Under the pieces are notes generated by a model. The model was given only the letters and a program-made list of their open reading frames with translations. It made no database searches and was not told the DNA's origin. From Porodaedalea pini (lineage: Eukaryota > Basidiomycota > Agaricomycetes > Hymenochaetales > Hymenochaetaceae): a stretch of 64,000 nucleotides of DNA. Below, in pieces: positions 10,788 to 22,869 of this stretch. The translations under genes were made by a program, and so were the position numbers. The stretch is taken from contig NBAY01000081.1 in the NCBI GenBank assembly GCA_002794775.1, forward strand, positions 1 to 64,000, given 5' to 3'. Position 1 is the stretch's first letter. Each line of letters opens with the position of its first letter.

Positions 10788-13690
10788 CCGTGGAAGCTCA
10801 AAAACATCCCGATTCCCCTGGCAATCTTCAATCAGGTCGTTTCCATCATCAAAGACAAAATCGCAGGCAGAATCTATGAACCATCAAACTCATCCTACTG
10901 ATCCTGATGGTTCTGTGTTATGAAGAAAGACAAGACATCGCTCTGACTAGTTCATGACTTGCAACCCCTCAATGCCGTGTCCATCCAAGATCTGGCAGTA
11001 CCACCGATGGTAGATCATTTGGTGGAGTCATTCGCTGGGTGAGCCATCTATACTACTTTGGACCTAATTGGGCCATTTGACCAGTGAATGATTGACAAAC
11101 AGTCTTGGGACCTCATTACGTTCCAGTCACCACTCGGGACGTATCGATTAACCAGAATCCTGGTGGGCTACACCAACTCACAACAAATCATGCATAATGA
11201 TGTCACCTTCATTCTCCAAGATGAGATCCCGCATGTCACACTCCCATTCATCGACGACATCCCAATCAAAGGTGGAATGACGCGGTATCCACTAGACAAC
11301 AGGGAATATGAAACAATCCTGGAAAACCCAGACATTCGACGATTCGTATGGGAACACCTTCAGGATGTGAACAGAGTCATCCAAAGCCTCCGAGTAGTCG
11401 GGCTCACGCTGTCCGGAAAGAAAGTGTTCGTGGCTGAACCCACAGGTGTGATTGTCAGGCACATCTGCACCATGGAAGGACAGATTCCAGATATCGGACA
11501 TGTACAAAAAATCAAAGACTGGCCAGCATGCCTAAATGTATCAGAAATCAGGCAGTTCCTTGGCACTGTCAGGGTCATCTGTATCTTTATTTGGAACTTT
11601 GTGAGAAGAGCAGACCCACTGGTACAACTCACTCGGAAAGGCATCGAGTACAACTTCAGACAACCACAGATAACTGTGATGGATGACCTGAAGGAAGCAG
11701 TTGCTAACTCCCCAACAATAAAACCCTTGGACTACACATGTGGACAACCGATTATCCTATGCGTAGACTCCTCTAACACTGGGTATGGGTGTATCATCAT
11801 CCAACTCAGGCTGAACAAAGAACACTTCGTCTCCTGGTTCATGAGTGGGGTATGGAATGAATGCGAGCAAAACTACTCCCAACCAAAGGTTGAACTATAC
11901 GGGCTCTTTTGAGCACTCCGGGCTGCCCAAATATTCATCGCTAGATACAACAACCTGATTGTTGAGGTGGATGCCAAATACATAAAAGGGATGATCAACA
12001 ACCTGGACATGCAACCAAATGCAACCATCAACCAATGGATCACAGGGATCCTCCTGTTCACCTTCGAACTGACACATGTCTCGGCCACCATTCACAAAGG
12101 ACTCAATGGCCTGTCCCATCAACAGCAAGCACCAGAAGACCCCCTGGAAGAAGATGAGGATGAACGAGAGCAGTGGATAGACGACACTCATTGTTTCCTC
12201 CTATGCCTAGCTATGCCGACAATCTCGGATGAGGAACCAATCCTGCGATCCCAAAATGCCCAGGTCCAAGAAGAATGCCTTGGAAGCTACCATACATTTC
12301 TGGAAGCCGACGAACCAAGGGCACCGGAGCATCTTTCAGCAAGCCAAGTACACCAGTTTGTACGGAATGCCACTAAATTCTTTATTTGGGATCACCGATT
12401 ATGGCAGTACATGGAAGGAGGCATGCATCAACAGGTACCAAACCCTGAGAAGCGGAAATGGATCATCTGAAGCATGCACGATGATCTTAGACATAAAGGC
12501 TTCTTCTCCATCCGAGCCCGAGTACAGGACCGATTCTGGTGGCCGGCCATGGATGAAGATATCAAGTGGTATCTAAAAACATGCCACAAATGCCAACGCC
12601 GGCAGTACAAATACCTCCAAATACCACCCACAATCACCACACCAGCAGCATTATTTAGTTGGGCATACATTGACATCATGCACATGCCGCAAGCTGGCAG
12701 GTACCGATACATTATCCAAGCCCAATGCTCTCTTACAGCATGGCCTGAGTTCAAACTACTCAAATTGGAAAATGCCAATGCAATTGTGACTTTCCTGTTC
12801 GAAGAAATCATATGCTGGTGGGGTATCCCTACTATCATATTGGACAATGTGCCAAGCATGATTGCAGCGGTGGACCAACTGAAGAAGCAATATGGAGTGG
12901 AACACGTTCAGATATCCCCCTACAACTCACAAGCCAACGGAGTGGTAGAGTGATGACACCAGGATGTCCGGGAGGCCATCATGAAAATGTGCCGGGGGGA
13001 GGAGTCCCACTGGCACACAGTCACAGCATATGCCTTCTGGGCAGAACAAATCACCACCCTCAAAACAACTGGCTGATCCCCCTACTACATGGTACATGGT
13101 TGTGAACCGATCCTCCTGATGGACCTAGCAGAAGCCACATACATCTCACCCAACCTGGAAGGACCAATGATGACTCCGGAACTACTGGCAGCAAGAGGAG
13201 AGGCACTCAAAAGATGAGCGCTAGACCTATCTGCCTACCACCATGAGGTAGTTGCCTCTCAGGAAATTGGGATTGAACGATTCAGGCAAAAATACTGACA
13301 AACAATCACCAACCATAAATTCAAGATGGGAGACCTGGTAGTCGCCTGGAACTCCTGAGCCAAGATGGAATTAAGTGGGAAAACAAAAGAACGATACTCT
13401 GGTCCATTTTTTCATCATTTGGCAAACATGGGGAGGATCATACATGCTCGCTGAAATGGATGGAACCATCCTGAAATCCCACTTCAGGGCAGCACAAGTA
13501 ATACCATACCACCCAAGGTCCCGGATTGAAATCCCACCAACGCTCTTCACCTCAGAACCAGAAGAGGTGTTAAATCAACTTGCCAACGAAAGCAACTCGG
13601 ATGAGTTGGACAAAGAAGAGACCAGAGGTGCCAAAATGGAAACATCAGATAGCTCCAAGGTAGTGACCAACCCAGACCTGTAAAAACAGA
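10788..13690 (+). mobile_element. Degenerate Ty3/gypsy retrotransposon, 3' part: RT, RNase H, integrase
   Basis: This continues the element broken at 6731. Reverse transcriptase is readable from KDKIAGRIYEPSNSSY through LVHDLQPLNAV and a PFIDDIPIKG segment (the YxDD site here is FIDD). The connection/RNase H region (ILCVDSSNTGYG, about 11758) follows. Integrase is clear at 12480-13120: HKGFF, RFWWPAMDEDIKWYLKTCHKC with the CxxC of the HHCC zinc module, a DIMHMP first aspartate region and SPYNSQANGVVE near the last glutamate. The second catalytic aspartate region reads LDNVPSM instead of the usual TDNG. Stops at 10900, 11042, 11084, 11910, 12468 and 12952 among others show it is dead. The C-terminal DLVVAWNS and IEIPPTLF parts end near 13683. 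Confidence 0.85.
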
Positions 13691-14094
13691 AACATATATA
13701 GGCCAGTCCGTATCCGAAGAGTGCCCATATGTCTGGCATACCCAAAACATCGATCCAGCCAAACTCTCAACCTCTCAGGGGTGACACCGATGGTACAAAT
13801 CCCATCTCGCCTTGTTTCCCTTACTTTTGAACAAACGAACTTTGCGTCCCAAATTTACTTTGCCTCTGTCACTCTAGTTTCTGCTGAGAAAACCAAATTT
13901 TTATAAATATTATGTCCCGGAGTGCGTCAAGCGCCCCAGGACATGCATAGACACATCCAGTACTCATACAAGAAAGAAAAACAAAAACAAAAACAAAAAG
14001 GGGAAGGAAACTACCGAAACTGTTCTTTAAAAATTCATGCCTGAAGACTCGCCTACCCACCAGATGGAAGCTGAATCATCTCTGGGTCTTGGGA
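13691..14094. other. Possible 3' untranslated/LTR region of the gypsy element
   Basis: No gene was seen. An A-rich AAAACAAAAAC tract occurs at about 13972-13997; a similar tract occurs inside the element near 6258-6300. No matching direct repeat could be found at the 5' side, so the outer LTRs remain undefined. Confidence 0.3.
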
Positions 14095-14409
14095 TCACGC
14101 CAGAGAGTCCTCCATCTCGCTGTCCTGGTCGTCCGGATGCTCCAGGTTGATGTCAGATGCAGCCGCATACTCAACGATGCTGGAGGCGGCGGTGGCAAGA
14201 CCAATGGCGAGTGAACCAAGGGCAGCTTGAGCACGAGACTTGCTGCTTGTCCATTGAGCAACCGCCTCGGCGGCACTCCGGTGGGCTGACAGTGCAGCCT
14301 CACAGGCCTCAGTGAGCACGAGGTGTTGCCCACCAAGCCTGGTGAGGGTGATGGTGGATACTTCGCTCTTGGACTGTGCCTGCTCAGCAGCATGGATGCT
14401 CTCCACCAA
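14095..14409 (-). pseudogene. Unrecognised ORF remnant, alanine-rich
   Basis: This is a 104-codon frame rich in alanine, serine and glutamate (for example EACEAALSAHRSAAEAVAQW), with similar coding-like sequence continuing upstream to about 14530 past a frame break. I do not recognise the family. It looks like the C-terminal acidic, helical end of a larger protein (HPDDQDSEMEDSLA at the end). It lies in the transposon island and is probably a fragment. It may belong with the degenerate minus-strand frames at 17200-18110, which are separated from it by a solo LTR. Confidence 0.3.
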
Positions 14410-14530
14410 CCCATCCTGGTATCACGATGCAGACTCTTTTGTGGACCGAATGGTCGACTTGAGGGTGAATCTATATTCTTCCCAAGGGAGACTGCAGTGG
14501 CTCAATAGTCGAGGAAGGACAACCAAATAG

Positions 14531-15948
14531 AAACGGAGTGATCGAACATTCAAAACAGTGGCTCTACTGGTCCAGAGGCTTTGCCAAAGTGCTCAAATTT
14601 GTTAGAATCGAGCTCCCAATGCAGACCCTGTGACTTGAATGGTTGAAATCTGAAGTCGAGGTAGGTGCAGGGCTGTAATAAACTGCCTCGGGTGATTTGA
14701 ATCTCTGGTTGGCGCTTGTTGAGCGTTCAAACGTGCTCAAAAGTGTGCTCGAGGGCCTTCATGCGTACTCCAATATGCTCGAACGGCTTCTTAGTAGGTC
14801 ATGAACATGCAGGGTGATGGGGATATGCTGGTACAATACCCTGTTGGGTGTGTCTGGTGCTTGAAGCCTTGGAATACTGATTTCGAGTGTATGTGATGAG
14901 TCGAACGTGCTGTTTGAGCAGTTGGGGAAGTTTGGTAGAGCTGAGCAGAGGTAATCTGAAGGTGCGAACGACTTATGAGACTTGAAATGTGTACTGTTGA
15001 GTGAACTGGGGGCTGTATTCCCTCTGCAGAATGAGTACAAAGGTGTGCACTATTTATACTGTAGGCGAAACAAGCTCGGTACCAAAGTCGAACGTACATA
15101 CGGAGGTAGGAGAGTGTGTGCAGTGCGTGTTTGAGTCAGAATAGTCATATGTTAGGGATGGAATGACTTGAGAACATGATAAATCACAAACTCGAAGGGG
15201 AATAATGGTTTGACATCAATGAGAAGACCAATGAAACCAAGAAACTTATCATGTGTGCTCCGAACAACTCCGTTCAAATGCCCCCAAACGTCCCCAAGGG
15301 TGTGATGGCAACAAATGCACATCATGGGAGTGATAGACAATGATAAATAACACTCGAGCTGCATGGAGAACACAGCGAACGATGGAATCCGGTCGTTCGA
15401 GTGTGATACATTGAACGTCGACGGCCTGAGGACCGTTCAGGCAACCCATACTGGAACCCAATGCGTTCCCTGAGCCCAACCACGTGATCCGGCTGTGCTA
15501 CAAACATTCAAACGAGTGAATATGAAGTGGATAGAGTCCTCGAGCATGTATATAGTGGGATATGTGATGAATATAAAGGAAAAGAAGTGTTCGAGTGTGA
15601 ATAGGAAGTGGTATGAGTGTTAGAATGGGTGTATGAAAGTATTCAAACGTATTTATGAGGTTACTAAGAGATAATATGAGAACTTCGAAGGTATATTGAT
15701 GCTTGAATGGGTGAGCATGACCATTTGAGCATGTGAAATGCGAAGTGTAAGATATATAGTGATGAAATGAAGTGCTTGACCGTGTTTATGGGGTTTGTAT
15801 CTGTATATAATAATAAATAAAGTGGGTGGTATGCTGGGATGGCTGACACCTAAGTGTGAATCGAGCGCTACACCAGAGTGCATGCAAACCACGTACCACA
15901 CTGGGAGTGGTATTCAAGTCAGGAATGGGAACCCCCCTCTCATCACGA
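14531..15948. other. Non-coding repeat-like DNA
   Basis: No plausible gene was seen. The stretch repeatedly uses variants of GTGCTCGA and TTCAAACGTG, and from 15500 to 15800 becomes AG- and T-rich. It is probably an old repeat. Confidence 0.4.
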
Positions 15949-16936
15949 TGAAAGGTGACAGTACGGTCTACTGGCAGACTCGGACCTGGTTGAGTTCAGC
16001 CACTGGGGGTTCACTCTAATGTATCTGATGGAGGGGATAGTGTCAGGAAGTGTAGGGAAGTGTAGGGGAATACTCGGGACTAGGTGTCGACTCAGGGACG
16101 TGAGTACAAAGGATGACCGGCAAAACGTGCCTAAATGTGGTCGGAGAACAAAGAGCGACTACGATCTTGACAACCCGGGCTCTGAAACTTGCCAGTGAAG
16201 ACAGTAATCGAAACGATTTGTCGAGACGATTCTGAATCTGAAAATATCTCGAGATGCGGTGCAGAATTGACGGAGATATGGCAGTTGCACTGGTTGCGGC
16301 TGGCGGAATGCACGGAACTCCCGGAACCAAAAGCTATTTTCGTAGCTCTATGACGCGGGCTCGGAATCGTGCAGGATAAGACAGTATTCGAAAGCGATTT
16401 TTGAGGAGATTACGAATCTGAAGAGAGCTCGAGAATCGGTTAAGAACTGAGGGCGATATAGCGAAAGCAAGATTTGGCCGAAAACAGGACTCGAGACGGA
16501 ACGGACGGAACGACACTGAACGGCAATGGAGACGAGAACTAAAGACTGGGACTGACTCAGGGGAACTAAACTTGTATTTTCGAGACATTTACATGAGTGT
16601 TTAAATAACCAACAGAGGGTTGAGCCTCTGAGCGGCGTACAAAGGACACAAAGACAGACCGGAGGCTCTAGCCAAACAACACCAAATAGCCGGAACTCGG
16701 AGCTGGAACTCAGGCACATGAGTAATTAAGCTTTGGGAGGCTCAGAACAATACCAGACCTGACCGAAAACAGACTTTGGTGGCTCACTGGTGCAGAACCA
16801 AGCTGTATGCATCAAGTTAATCTAGCCAAACACTGAAACTGTCCTGAAATGCATCAGGGATACTTGTAAGACTGTCCTGAATCGAGTCAAACCTAATAGA
16901 GCCGATTCTGAGGCCAGCGGCATCAGGATCTCCACA
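15949..16936 (-). repeat. Solo LTR of the gag-only element family
   Basis: This is a 988-bp sequence, the same length as the two LTRs of the element at 6732-10787, with the same ends TGAAAGG and CTCCACA. No interior follows on either side. The flanks ACGA (15945-15948) and GCGA (16937-16940) are a near-match 4-bp target duplication. It carries the same gag C-terminal tail and stop, readable on the minus strand down to 16817. A solo LTR arises by recombination between the two LTRs of a former complete copy. Confidence 0.85.
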
Positions 16937-18130
16937 GCGATGTAGGGGGTGGCGGGAGAAAAAGGGTGAGGCAGGCAGGGAGGTCTGCTGACCAACCTGA
17001 CCCACACTCACGCTCGCACTCGGGCTAGCAACAGCAACAGCACCACCCGACGGTGGAGGGCTGGAGCGCCAGCCCAAAGTGCAAGATGGACGCTTAGAGA
17101 GACTAGGGGCAGGAGCAATGGACAGTGTCTTGTCCATTGCTTTCCCCTTCTGAGAATGTGTAGAAGGCTGCGTAGCAGCCAGTGAGCCCCTCTGAGATCA
17201 TTTCAGAGGGGGGGGGGGATTGCAAGTGCTGGGTGGACTGGGCAGCGTGGTTCATGTGGGATCAGCTGACTTTGCTCATTGAGCACGCGTCACATGCACT
17301 GTTCAGGTCGGCCATGCAGATGTTGATGCTGTACCCTGCTGCCATCCGGTGGGTGCACTTTTTGCATGGCTCCTCCAGTGCCTGGGTGTCATCTCCAAAA
17401 GCGGTGAGCTTGCAACAATACTACACACAAAAACTGAACACATAGAGCTGATTTATCAGCAAATGATGTTTTCCACCCAACAAATATGACTAACTTACAT
17501 TGTCTTTCCAGTTAGGGTTCAGGATGGGAGCACCACTGCACTGCAGGGGGCGTCTAGAACGAGATTGCAAGCACTGCACTTTGGCACAAGGGGTCATTTC
17601 CTCCACCTGGCTGGACCAGACTGATGCGCTAGGGGTGGACTTGGGTGGTGCAGTCCTGGCCGACATCATGAGCTCCCCCTGTATCTTAGTGACAAGCTAT
17701 GTGACCTTGGTGTCCTGTTCCGGGAAGCCTCGGAGGCCTTGGCAAGCAGCAGACAAAGCGCACTAGGTGCAAGATGAGCAAGACTGCATGATAGACGGTG
17801 ATGGAAGTTGGAAACACTCACCTCTGAGTCGGCCAGCTGCACCCTACTGTTCCCAACCAACTCCTCTGCACCACCCAGTGACGAGATGAGCCAGTAGTCA
17901 TTGAGGAATGCCTGGGCCTCGTCCAGATGCCCCTGGAGCAGCCCCATCACTGCCGGGGAGGGCACTGAGTGCCCCCGTGACTCCCTCCCACTATCCCCAC
18001 TTCCTGAGCAAGAGACCGAGGGGGTGAGGGAAGGGGGAGGGTTAGTGGCAGACAAGCCACCACTAGCCTCCTGGGAGACGGTGGGGGCATGCCTGGTCGG
18101 GTGGTGCATAGTGATGTGTGGGGGCTTGCC
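16937..18130 (-). pseudogene. Degenerate Cys-rich protein, unknown
   Basis: Minus-strand frames show a low-complexity Pro/Ser/Gly leader (18109 downwards). Between about 17440 and 17200 there is a cysteine-rich stretch reading EEPCKKCTHRM, then INICMADL, NSACDACSMSKVS. Pairs of CxxC suggest a zinc-binding region. Stops and frameshifts break it. I do not recognise the family with confidence; such modules occur near retroelements in mushroom genomes. A minus-strand frame at 17137-16937 (proline/serine rich) runs directly into the solo LTR. Confidence 0.3.
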
Positions 18131-19380
18131 AATAAATGGGGCAGGGGTCCTCTTGTTGGTCTTGGGGGGGGGGCCATGGTGAAGGGGGGAGTCAAGACAT
18201 GCAGACTTGCAAAACCCCTATCACCTGCCTAAGACCTTACGCCAGCTCAGCAAATACGCCAAAACCAGCACCCCAGTCATGCGCCGATCAGATAACAAAA
18301 ATATCGATTACCGGACCGGAACTTCAAAAATTCTCAATTGGCATGGACAAACAAATAAAGCCACTCCCGACTGGCACAATAATCACCAAAAATAGTCCAC
18401 AGGCTGAGACGGGAGACAAAACCGGGAATGATATTTGGACAGGTGCACTCCCCCCATGCTTCAGACTGAAGCTCACCAATCCCAGGGCGGAGCAGAATTC
18501 TGAGGTAGGATGGAACGAGGTCCACCAGGAACAGGTACATTCCTGGCCCGAAACAGAAGCATTCAATAGAACACCAGGCAGTCCAGCAGATGCTTCATGC
18601 CATAATCAAGAAACCTGGACTGGAAACCGATGCCAAACTACTGGACTAAGCCCTCAAACTGACAAACCGTCATATATCATCAGACCGAACACTGCCCTGA
18701 CCAACACTAGAATAGAGGCATACCCACATGGACCATCAACACTCAACAAACTCAAATAAAGATCCGCCCCAGTTTGCGACCCAGAACAAGTGTGCCAATC
18801 TGGAAGCAATCCGGGCCAAAATAGATCCATCAGAAGCACACACCCTAAACTGTTGATCCCTCAAAAGGGACCGCCGCTGCACATCATCTCAGCCGATCAG
18901 AGATTAGAAAAAAGGAGGAGATGCCAGAAAATGCTCGAACTCTACAGCACCCACCGCCCACCAAGGAGCCACTTGACTTCGCCACTACTGAAACAGCCTC
19001 ACCAAGAGGACACTGAAACAAAAGAATCACACACCACCACCTGACTGAGCCACCCAATCAAAAACCACACCATCTACCGCTGGACCATTTGATTCAACCC
19101 CAACCCTGACCATTGCCGGAAGGAAAACCAAAACTTCCTTCCAGATCATCTACCAAAGAAACCCCAATAAAAATACCCGACAAGACTAATTGCAAACAAG
19201 CCGTACCACCGAAACACATGCTCCCGAACCACCAACCTGGTTCATAATATAGGCCCGGTGAAAAACACGCAGCACCCGATGCTTGCACCAATGACAATGC
19301 CCAGACCAAGCCTGCCTGAGCCCTCCCATTTTCCACAACATTTAAAAACCCACAAATTCCCTCAGAAAAGGGGAGGAAAA
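18131..19380. other. AC-rich stretch without a convincing gene
   Basis: The plus strand is rich in A and C and encodes long proline/threonine/asparagine-rich frames (for example 18136-18759) of low complexity. No conserved motif was seen. It may be the untranslated leader of the degenerate ORF that follows. Confidence 0.35.
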
Positions 19381-19383
19381 AAG

Positions 19384-20849
19384 ATGAACCCGGACTATCT
19401 GCTACAATGGCCAACAACAATGCCAACTTTGTTGATAAAGGATATGCTACCCTCCTGCGCTAGCCTGCCGATGCACCTGACTCCGACGAGGAAGTTGAAC
19501 TGAATGATAGAACGGTCCACTCTGGGTTCACTACCCCGGAGCCCTGGTTCTCCAGTGACCTCACAATCAGCCTCTACTTCTGCTTAGTTATCTTCTCATT
19601 TGTCAACCTGGACAGTGACAATGACCTACTGATCTGCCGGATCTTCAACCACGCATCTCCGGCAGACCAGGCTCACCTGTCTACCCTACCTGCCCTCGCT
19701 AGTGGAGACTTCATCGAGTTCGCTATCGCAGCCGGAACCAAATACCTCCACTTTGGTGACCTAGACACTGCGAACTATCAGATCAAGCTGGAACGAGCCC
19801 GGACACTGGTGTTTTCCCAGCCTAATGGAATGGAGGTGGCACAGATAGCTTGAGCCATCTTCCGAGCAAGTATCGCACTATCTCTCTCCTTCCTTCACCT
19901 GTCGGTTGCACTCACATGCATGATCCGAGAGGCCAAGCGCACCTATCTTGCCAACTGGGTAGCCATGCTCGACCACCATATCGCCGGACACGTTCAGACC
20001 CTCCACACTTGGAACATGGAAATCCAACAGTTCAACAATGTCCAGGCCAACATGCTATCCTGTCACACACAGGACACTAACAGGGTCACCGAGCTCGAGC
20101 ATCAGCTCACCCTGATTACTGACATGGCAGTGCAGCATGACCTCCGAGCATCAGTGTTAGGTGGGAGTCCAGGAGATGACTCAGACTGGGCAGGCCTCAG
20201 CTGACTGTCATCTGGGATGTGCTATACTCGAGCAGGGACTCGGGACATGCTGTACTCAGGCTAGGTCATCACAGAGGTAAGAGGATTAATACAATATACT
20301 CTACTACAGGAGGGGGACGTGGTCTCACCTAGGTCATCACGGAGGTAAGAGGAAAAGCAGAACAGGTGTTCAGATGCGATTCCTCTTCCTTATATACAGT
20401 GATCACCTCGTGAGAACCGGTTGCCCAATTGTCTAAGATTACATAAAGGGGACGGAATGGAATGAATGAAGGTCAGGTGCAAGGGAGTGTAGGAAATGAT
20501 TGGAAAGATGATTAATTATAATGAAAGGGAGTGGTTAAAAGAAAAGAAATGGTAAAAGAAAAATAAAGGAAAGGAAAAGTTCGAGTCCTGACAGTCAGTG
20601 GCCGAACTACAATGTGACACCGAGGCCTGCCATGTCCAGATGCAGACAGTCCAGGCAGACCATGCCCTGGACCTTTTGGCAGTCGCCAAGAAGGACCTAA
20701 TGGAGGTGGAACACCAGGCCACCAAAGGAGAGGATGCCATCCTGAACCTCATCACTGAGATCAACGAGCTCAACACCCAGCTAAATGGTACCCAGAGCAC
20801 ACAGACAGCTACCATGAAAGCGTCCCCAAGCCCCTTCCATGGGGACTGA
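19384..20849 (+). pseudogene. Unknown coiled-coil protein, split by a solo LTR
   Basis: A frame starting near 19384 encodes an acidic N-terminus, a mid region (SDNDLLICRIFNHASPADQ, then DFIEFAIAAGTKYLHF), and from about 19930 a helical region. It has a stop after IREPC-like residues near 19850 and another near 19460. The helical part stops at DLRAS (20154) where a solo LTR begins, and resumes after it at 20594 with VAELQCDTEACHVQ. The two halves join in frame once the LTR and one copy of the target site are removed. Heptad-like spacing (TELEHQL, IREAKR) suggests a coiled coil. A retroelement Gag is one possibility; no zinc knuckle was found. Confidence 0.4.
20155..20593 (-). repeat. Solo chromovirus LTR (family of elements A and B)
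   Basis: The 439-bp sequence starts TGTTAGGTGG and ends TCCTGACA on the plus strand, similar over its length to the LTRs of elements A and B but more diverged. The flanks ATCAG (20150-20154) and GTCAG (20594-20598) are a 5-bp target duplication with one mismatch. On the minus strand it keeps GTTCTGCTTTT and the 68-bp intron-like segment (20261-20328). It interrupts a coiled-coil ORF. Confidence 0.88.
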
Positions 20850-21800
20850 CACCATTAGGTGGCTCCCAGCCCCACACACCTGGTCATGCACCCCAGCACC
20901 AATAACTCGTATAGGACAACCCCAACCAAAGCTGTGACTGAGGCTGGTCACAATTTTGAGACCCCGGGAGATGTATGGAGGGCGCCCTCACTAGTGCACC
21001 CCCTCCGATGAACACATGCTCTGAGTCTCCAGTATGATATATCTATGCACCTGCACTCCCCCCCCCAGAAGTGGCATCCATTTACTCCCTCATCTCTCCC
21101 CATTATCCACCCCCAATCTGGCATCCAGGAAAACACACTCTGAAGGGATGAGCACCGAAGCGTCTCCCGAGCGAATGTCTGAGATGACTTGGGACCCCTG
21201 AATGTGGGGAACAAGGGGTCTGGACATGAATCCATGACTACAAGGCTGGCGTGTTGTCTCAGGGGCCAAGCATCCAGGCGATTAAAGCACATCATAAGAG
21301 GCTAAAGGACTGGGTGGACGAATACATGGTCTCGCTAGGAAGTATCTGCTCCCCTGACTCAGATGCAGGGTGACAAGACCGTGTCTCGGTGGGACTGAGC
21401 GCATGGTCCGGGATTGGTAGATTATGACTCGGTAGCCCCAATATGTATTTAGGAAAGATGCCCATAGACAAAGAATGGCAGTTCCCCTTTGGACTAGATT
21501 TCTTCAGTGTGACCACACTGAGTCTGAACCAATAATCCGGAACCCTCCTGAACTGTACTTAGACAAACTGACAATGTGCTTTGGACTAGTCCCCCTCACC
21601 TTCATCACGCCTGGAAACCACTCAGACAGGGTGTGTCACTCTTGGTTGACAACCGGTCCAACACAGAGACATTCAGAGCATTCCTCTTTGTACTTGGTGC
21701 ACCTCTGTGCCGCTTCTGTGTACCAGAGTTGGTCTGTCTGTTGCCCCTCTTGCTTAAAGGAGACACTTGCACCTTGCCCGAGGTGATTAGGGTCCCACCT
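20850..21800 (+). other. Degenerate ORF region left of element A
   Basis: Broken frames are present (for example 21475-21786), with phrases such as WQFPFGLDFF in one frame and CFGLVPLTFITPGNH in another. No family was recognised. It appears continuous with the preceding coiled-coil remnant and is cut at 21800 by element A. Confidence 0.3.
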
Positions 21801-22147
21801 TGTTAGAACCTGAACTTTCACCTTTTCTTTATTTTCCCCTTTTACCATTTCCTTTATTATATTCGTCCTTTTCATTATATTTACCCATCTTACACAATCA
21901 TTCCCACACTGTCTTCATTCGTTCCATTCCCACTCATTATGTAATGTTAGGTAATATAGTCTCACGGTCGTCGCTATATAAGGTCTCAGGAATCGCATGA
22001 ACTCCTTGTTCTGCTTTTCCTCTTACCTCCGCGACGACCTAGCCTGAGTAAGCGTGTCCCGAGTCTACGCTCGAGTATAGCACGTCCCAGACAACAGTCA
22101 GCCGAGGCCTGCCCAGTCCGAGTCGTCTCCCGGGCTCCCGCCTAACA
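21801..22147 (+). repeat. 5' LTR of element A
   Basis: This is a 347-bp LTR starting TGTTAGAACC and ending CCTAACA. It contains a TATATAA box (21975-21981) and, 33 nt further on, the probable transcript start at GTTCTGCTTTT (22008-22018). It lacks the 66-68 bp intron-like segment found in the other LTRs of the family. Confidence 0.95.
21975..21981 (+). promoter_or_regulatory. TATA box of the element A promoter
   Basis: TATATAA lies 33 nt upstream of GTTCTGCTTTT, the sequence complementary to the primer site. The distance fits a TATA-directed transcript start there. The same arrangement is kept in the other LTR copies. Confidence 0.75.
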
Positions 22148-22148
22148 T

Positions 22149-22159
22149 AAAAGCAGAAC
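22149..22159 (+). other. Self-priming primer-binding site of element A
   Basis: AAAAGCAGAAC begins one base after the 5' LTR. It is the exact 11-nt reverse complement of GTTCTGCTTTT (22008-22018) at the predicted 5' end of the transcript. That is the geometry of the Tf1/sushi self-priming mechanism, in which the folded 5' end of the mRNA primes reverse transcription in place of a tRNA. The match stops at exactly 11 nt on both sides. Element B keeps the same pair. Confidence 0.75.
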
Positions 22160-22261
22160 CCCACCCAGGCTCATCCCCAGCGTACGTCGTCGCTGTCGAC
22201 TCGCCTTCACTCGGTCTAGAGGAGCGCTCCCCTCGACGGACTTGACGTGTAAACCCCTTAA

Positions 22262-22869
22262 ACGACAACCCTCAACCCTGCCCGGACGTTTTCGGACGTT
22301 CGTGTATTACGTAAACTAAACACCCGACTTTTCCCGACCCTGGCTCTCCGCCTCTCCCTCTGGTGGAGGAACCATCTGACCTGGACGTGGGTAACACACC
22401 GTGTGCAATCGTCGACGTCGTTGTCGATTGTGATCTCGGCCGCCTCCTTCCGTTTGGTCATCAAACTCGCCGACGAACCTGTCCTTCGTCAGCGTAACAT
22501 TCACCCGGACAACCAACCGATCCCTGTCCCTCCGCCAACGTCAACATAGATCTCGACGAAGAGCAACGTCGTGCTCTCCCGCCTCGTTCCTGGTATAACG
22601 AGGAACGCCGTTCCTGGTTCACGATCACTCGAGAAGGCGTTGAATACGTTATCTGGTGGCGTCAAGAAAAAGGACTTTGGTATTCGACGCTTGAAGGAGG
22701 AAGGAGATTAAAGTGGGCTCCTGCATCGATAGACCAGACAACCCCGATTTCGCCATCGCTTTCGACGTCGACCATTCTCCCACCAATCCCAGGACCGTAT
22801 AGAGAGGCGCGACGAGATTCGTCACCACCGACCCCCCCGGAACGACAAACGGACACGTCTAGAACAACG
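22262..22869 (+). other. Leader with two conserved ATG-less open frames upstream of gag
   Basis: Frame 22262-22549 and the overlapping gag-phase frame 22498-22869 are open. Both align with element B as protein. In the first, most A/B differences are synonymous around SFRLVIKLADEP and NIHPDNQP. In the second, IDLDEEQRRA corresponds to IDLTEEQQRA. Neither has an ATG. Either Gag starts upstream by a non-AUG or spliced route, or this is a relic of an ancestral N-terminal region. A possible intron with GTAACA...ACATAG ends spans 22494-22549. Confidence 0.4.
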
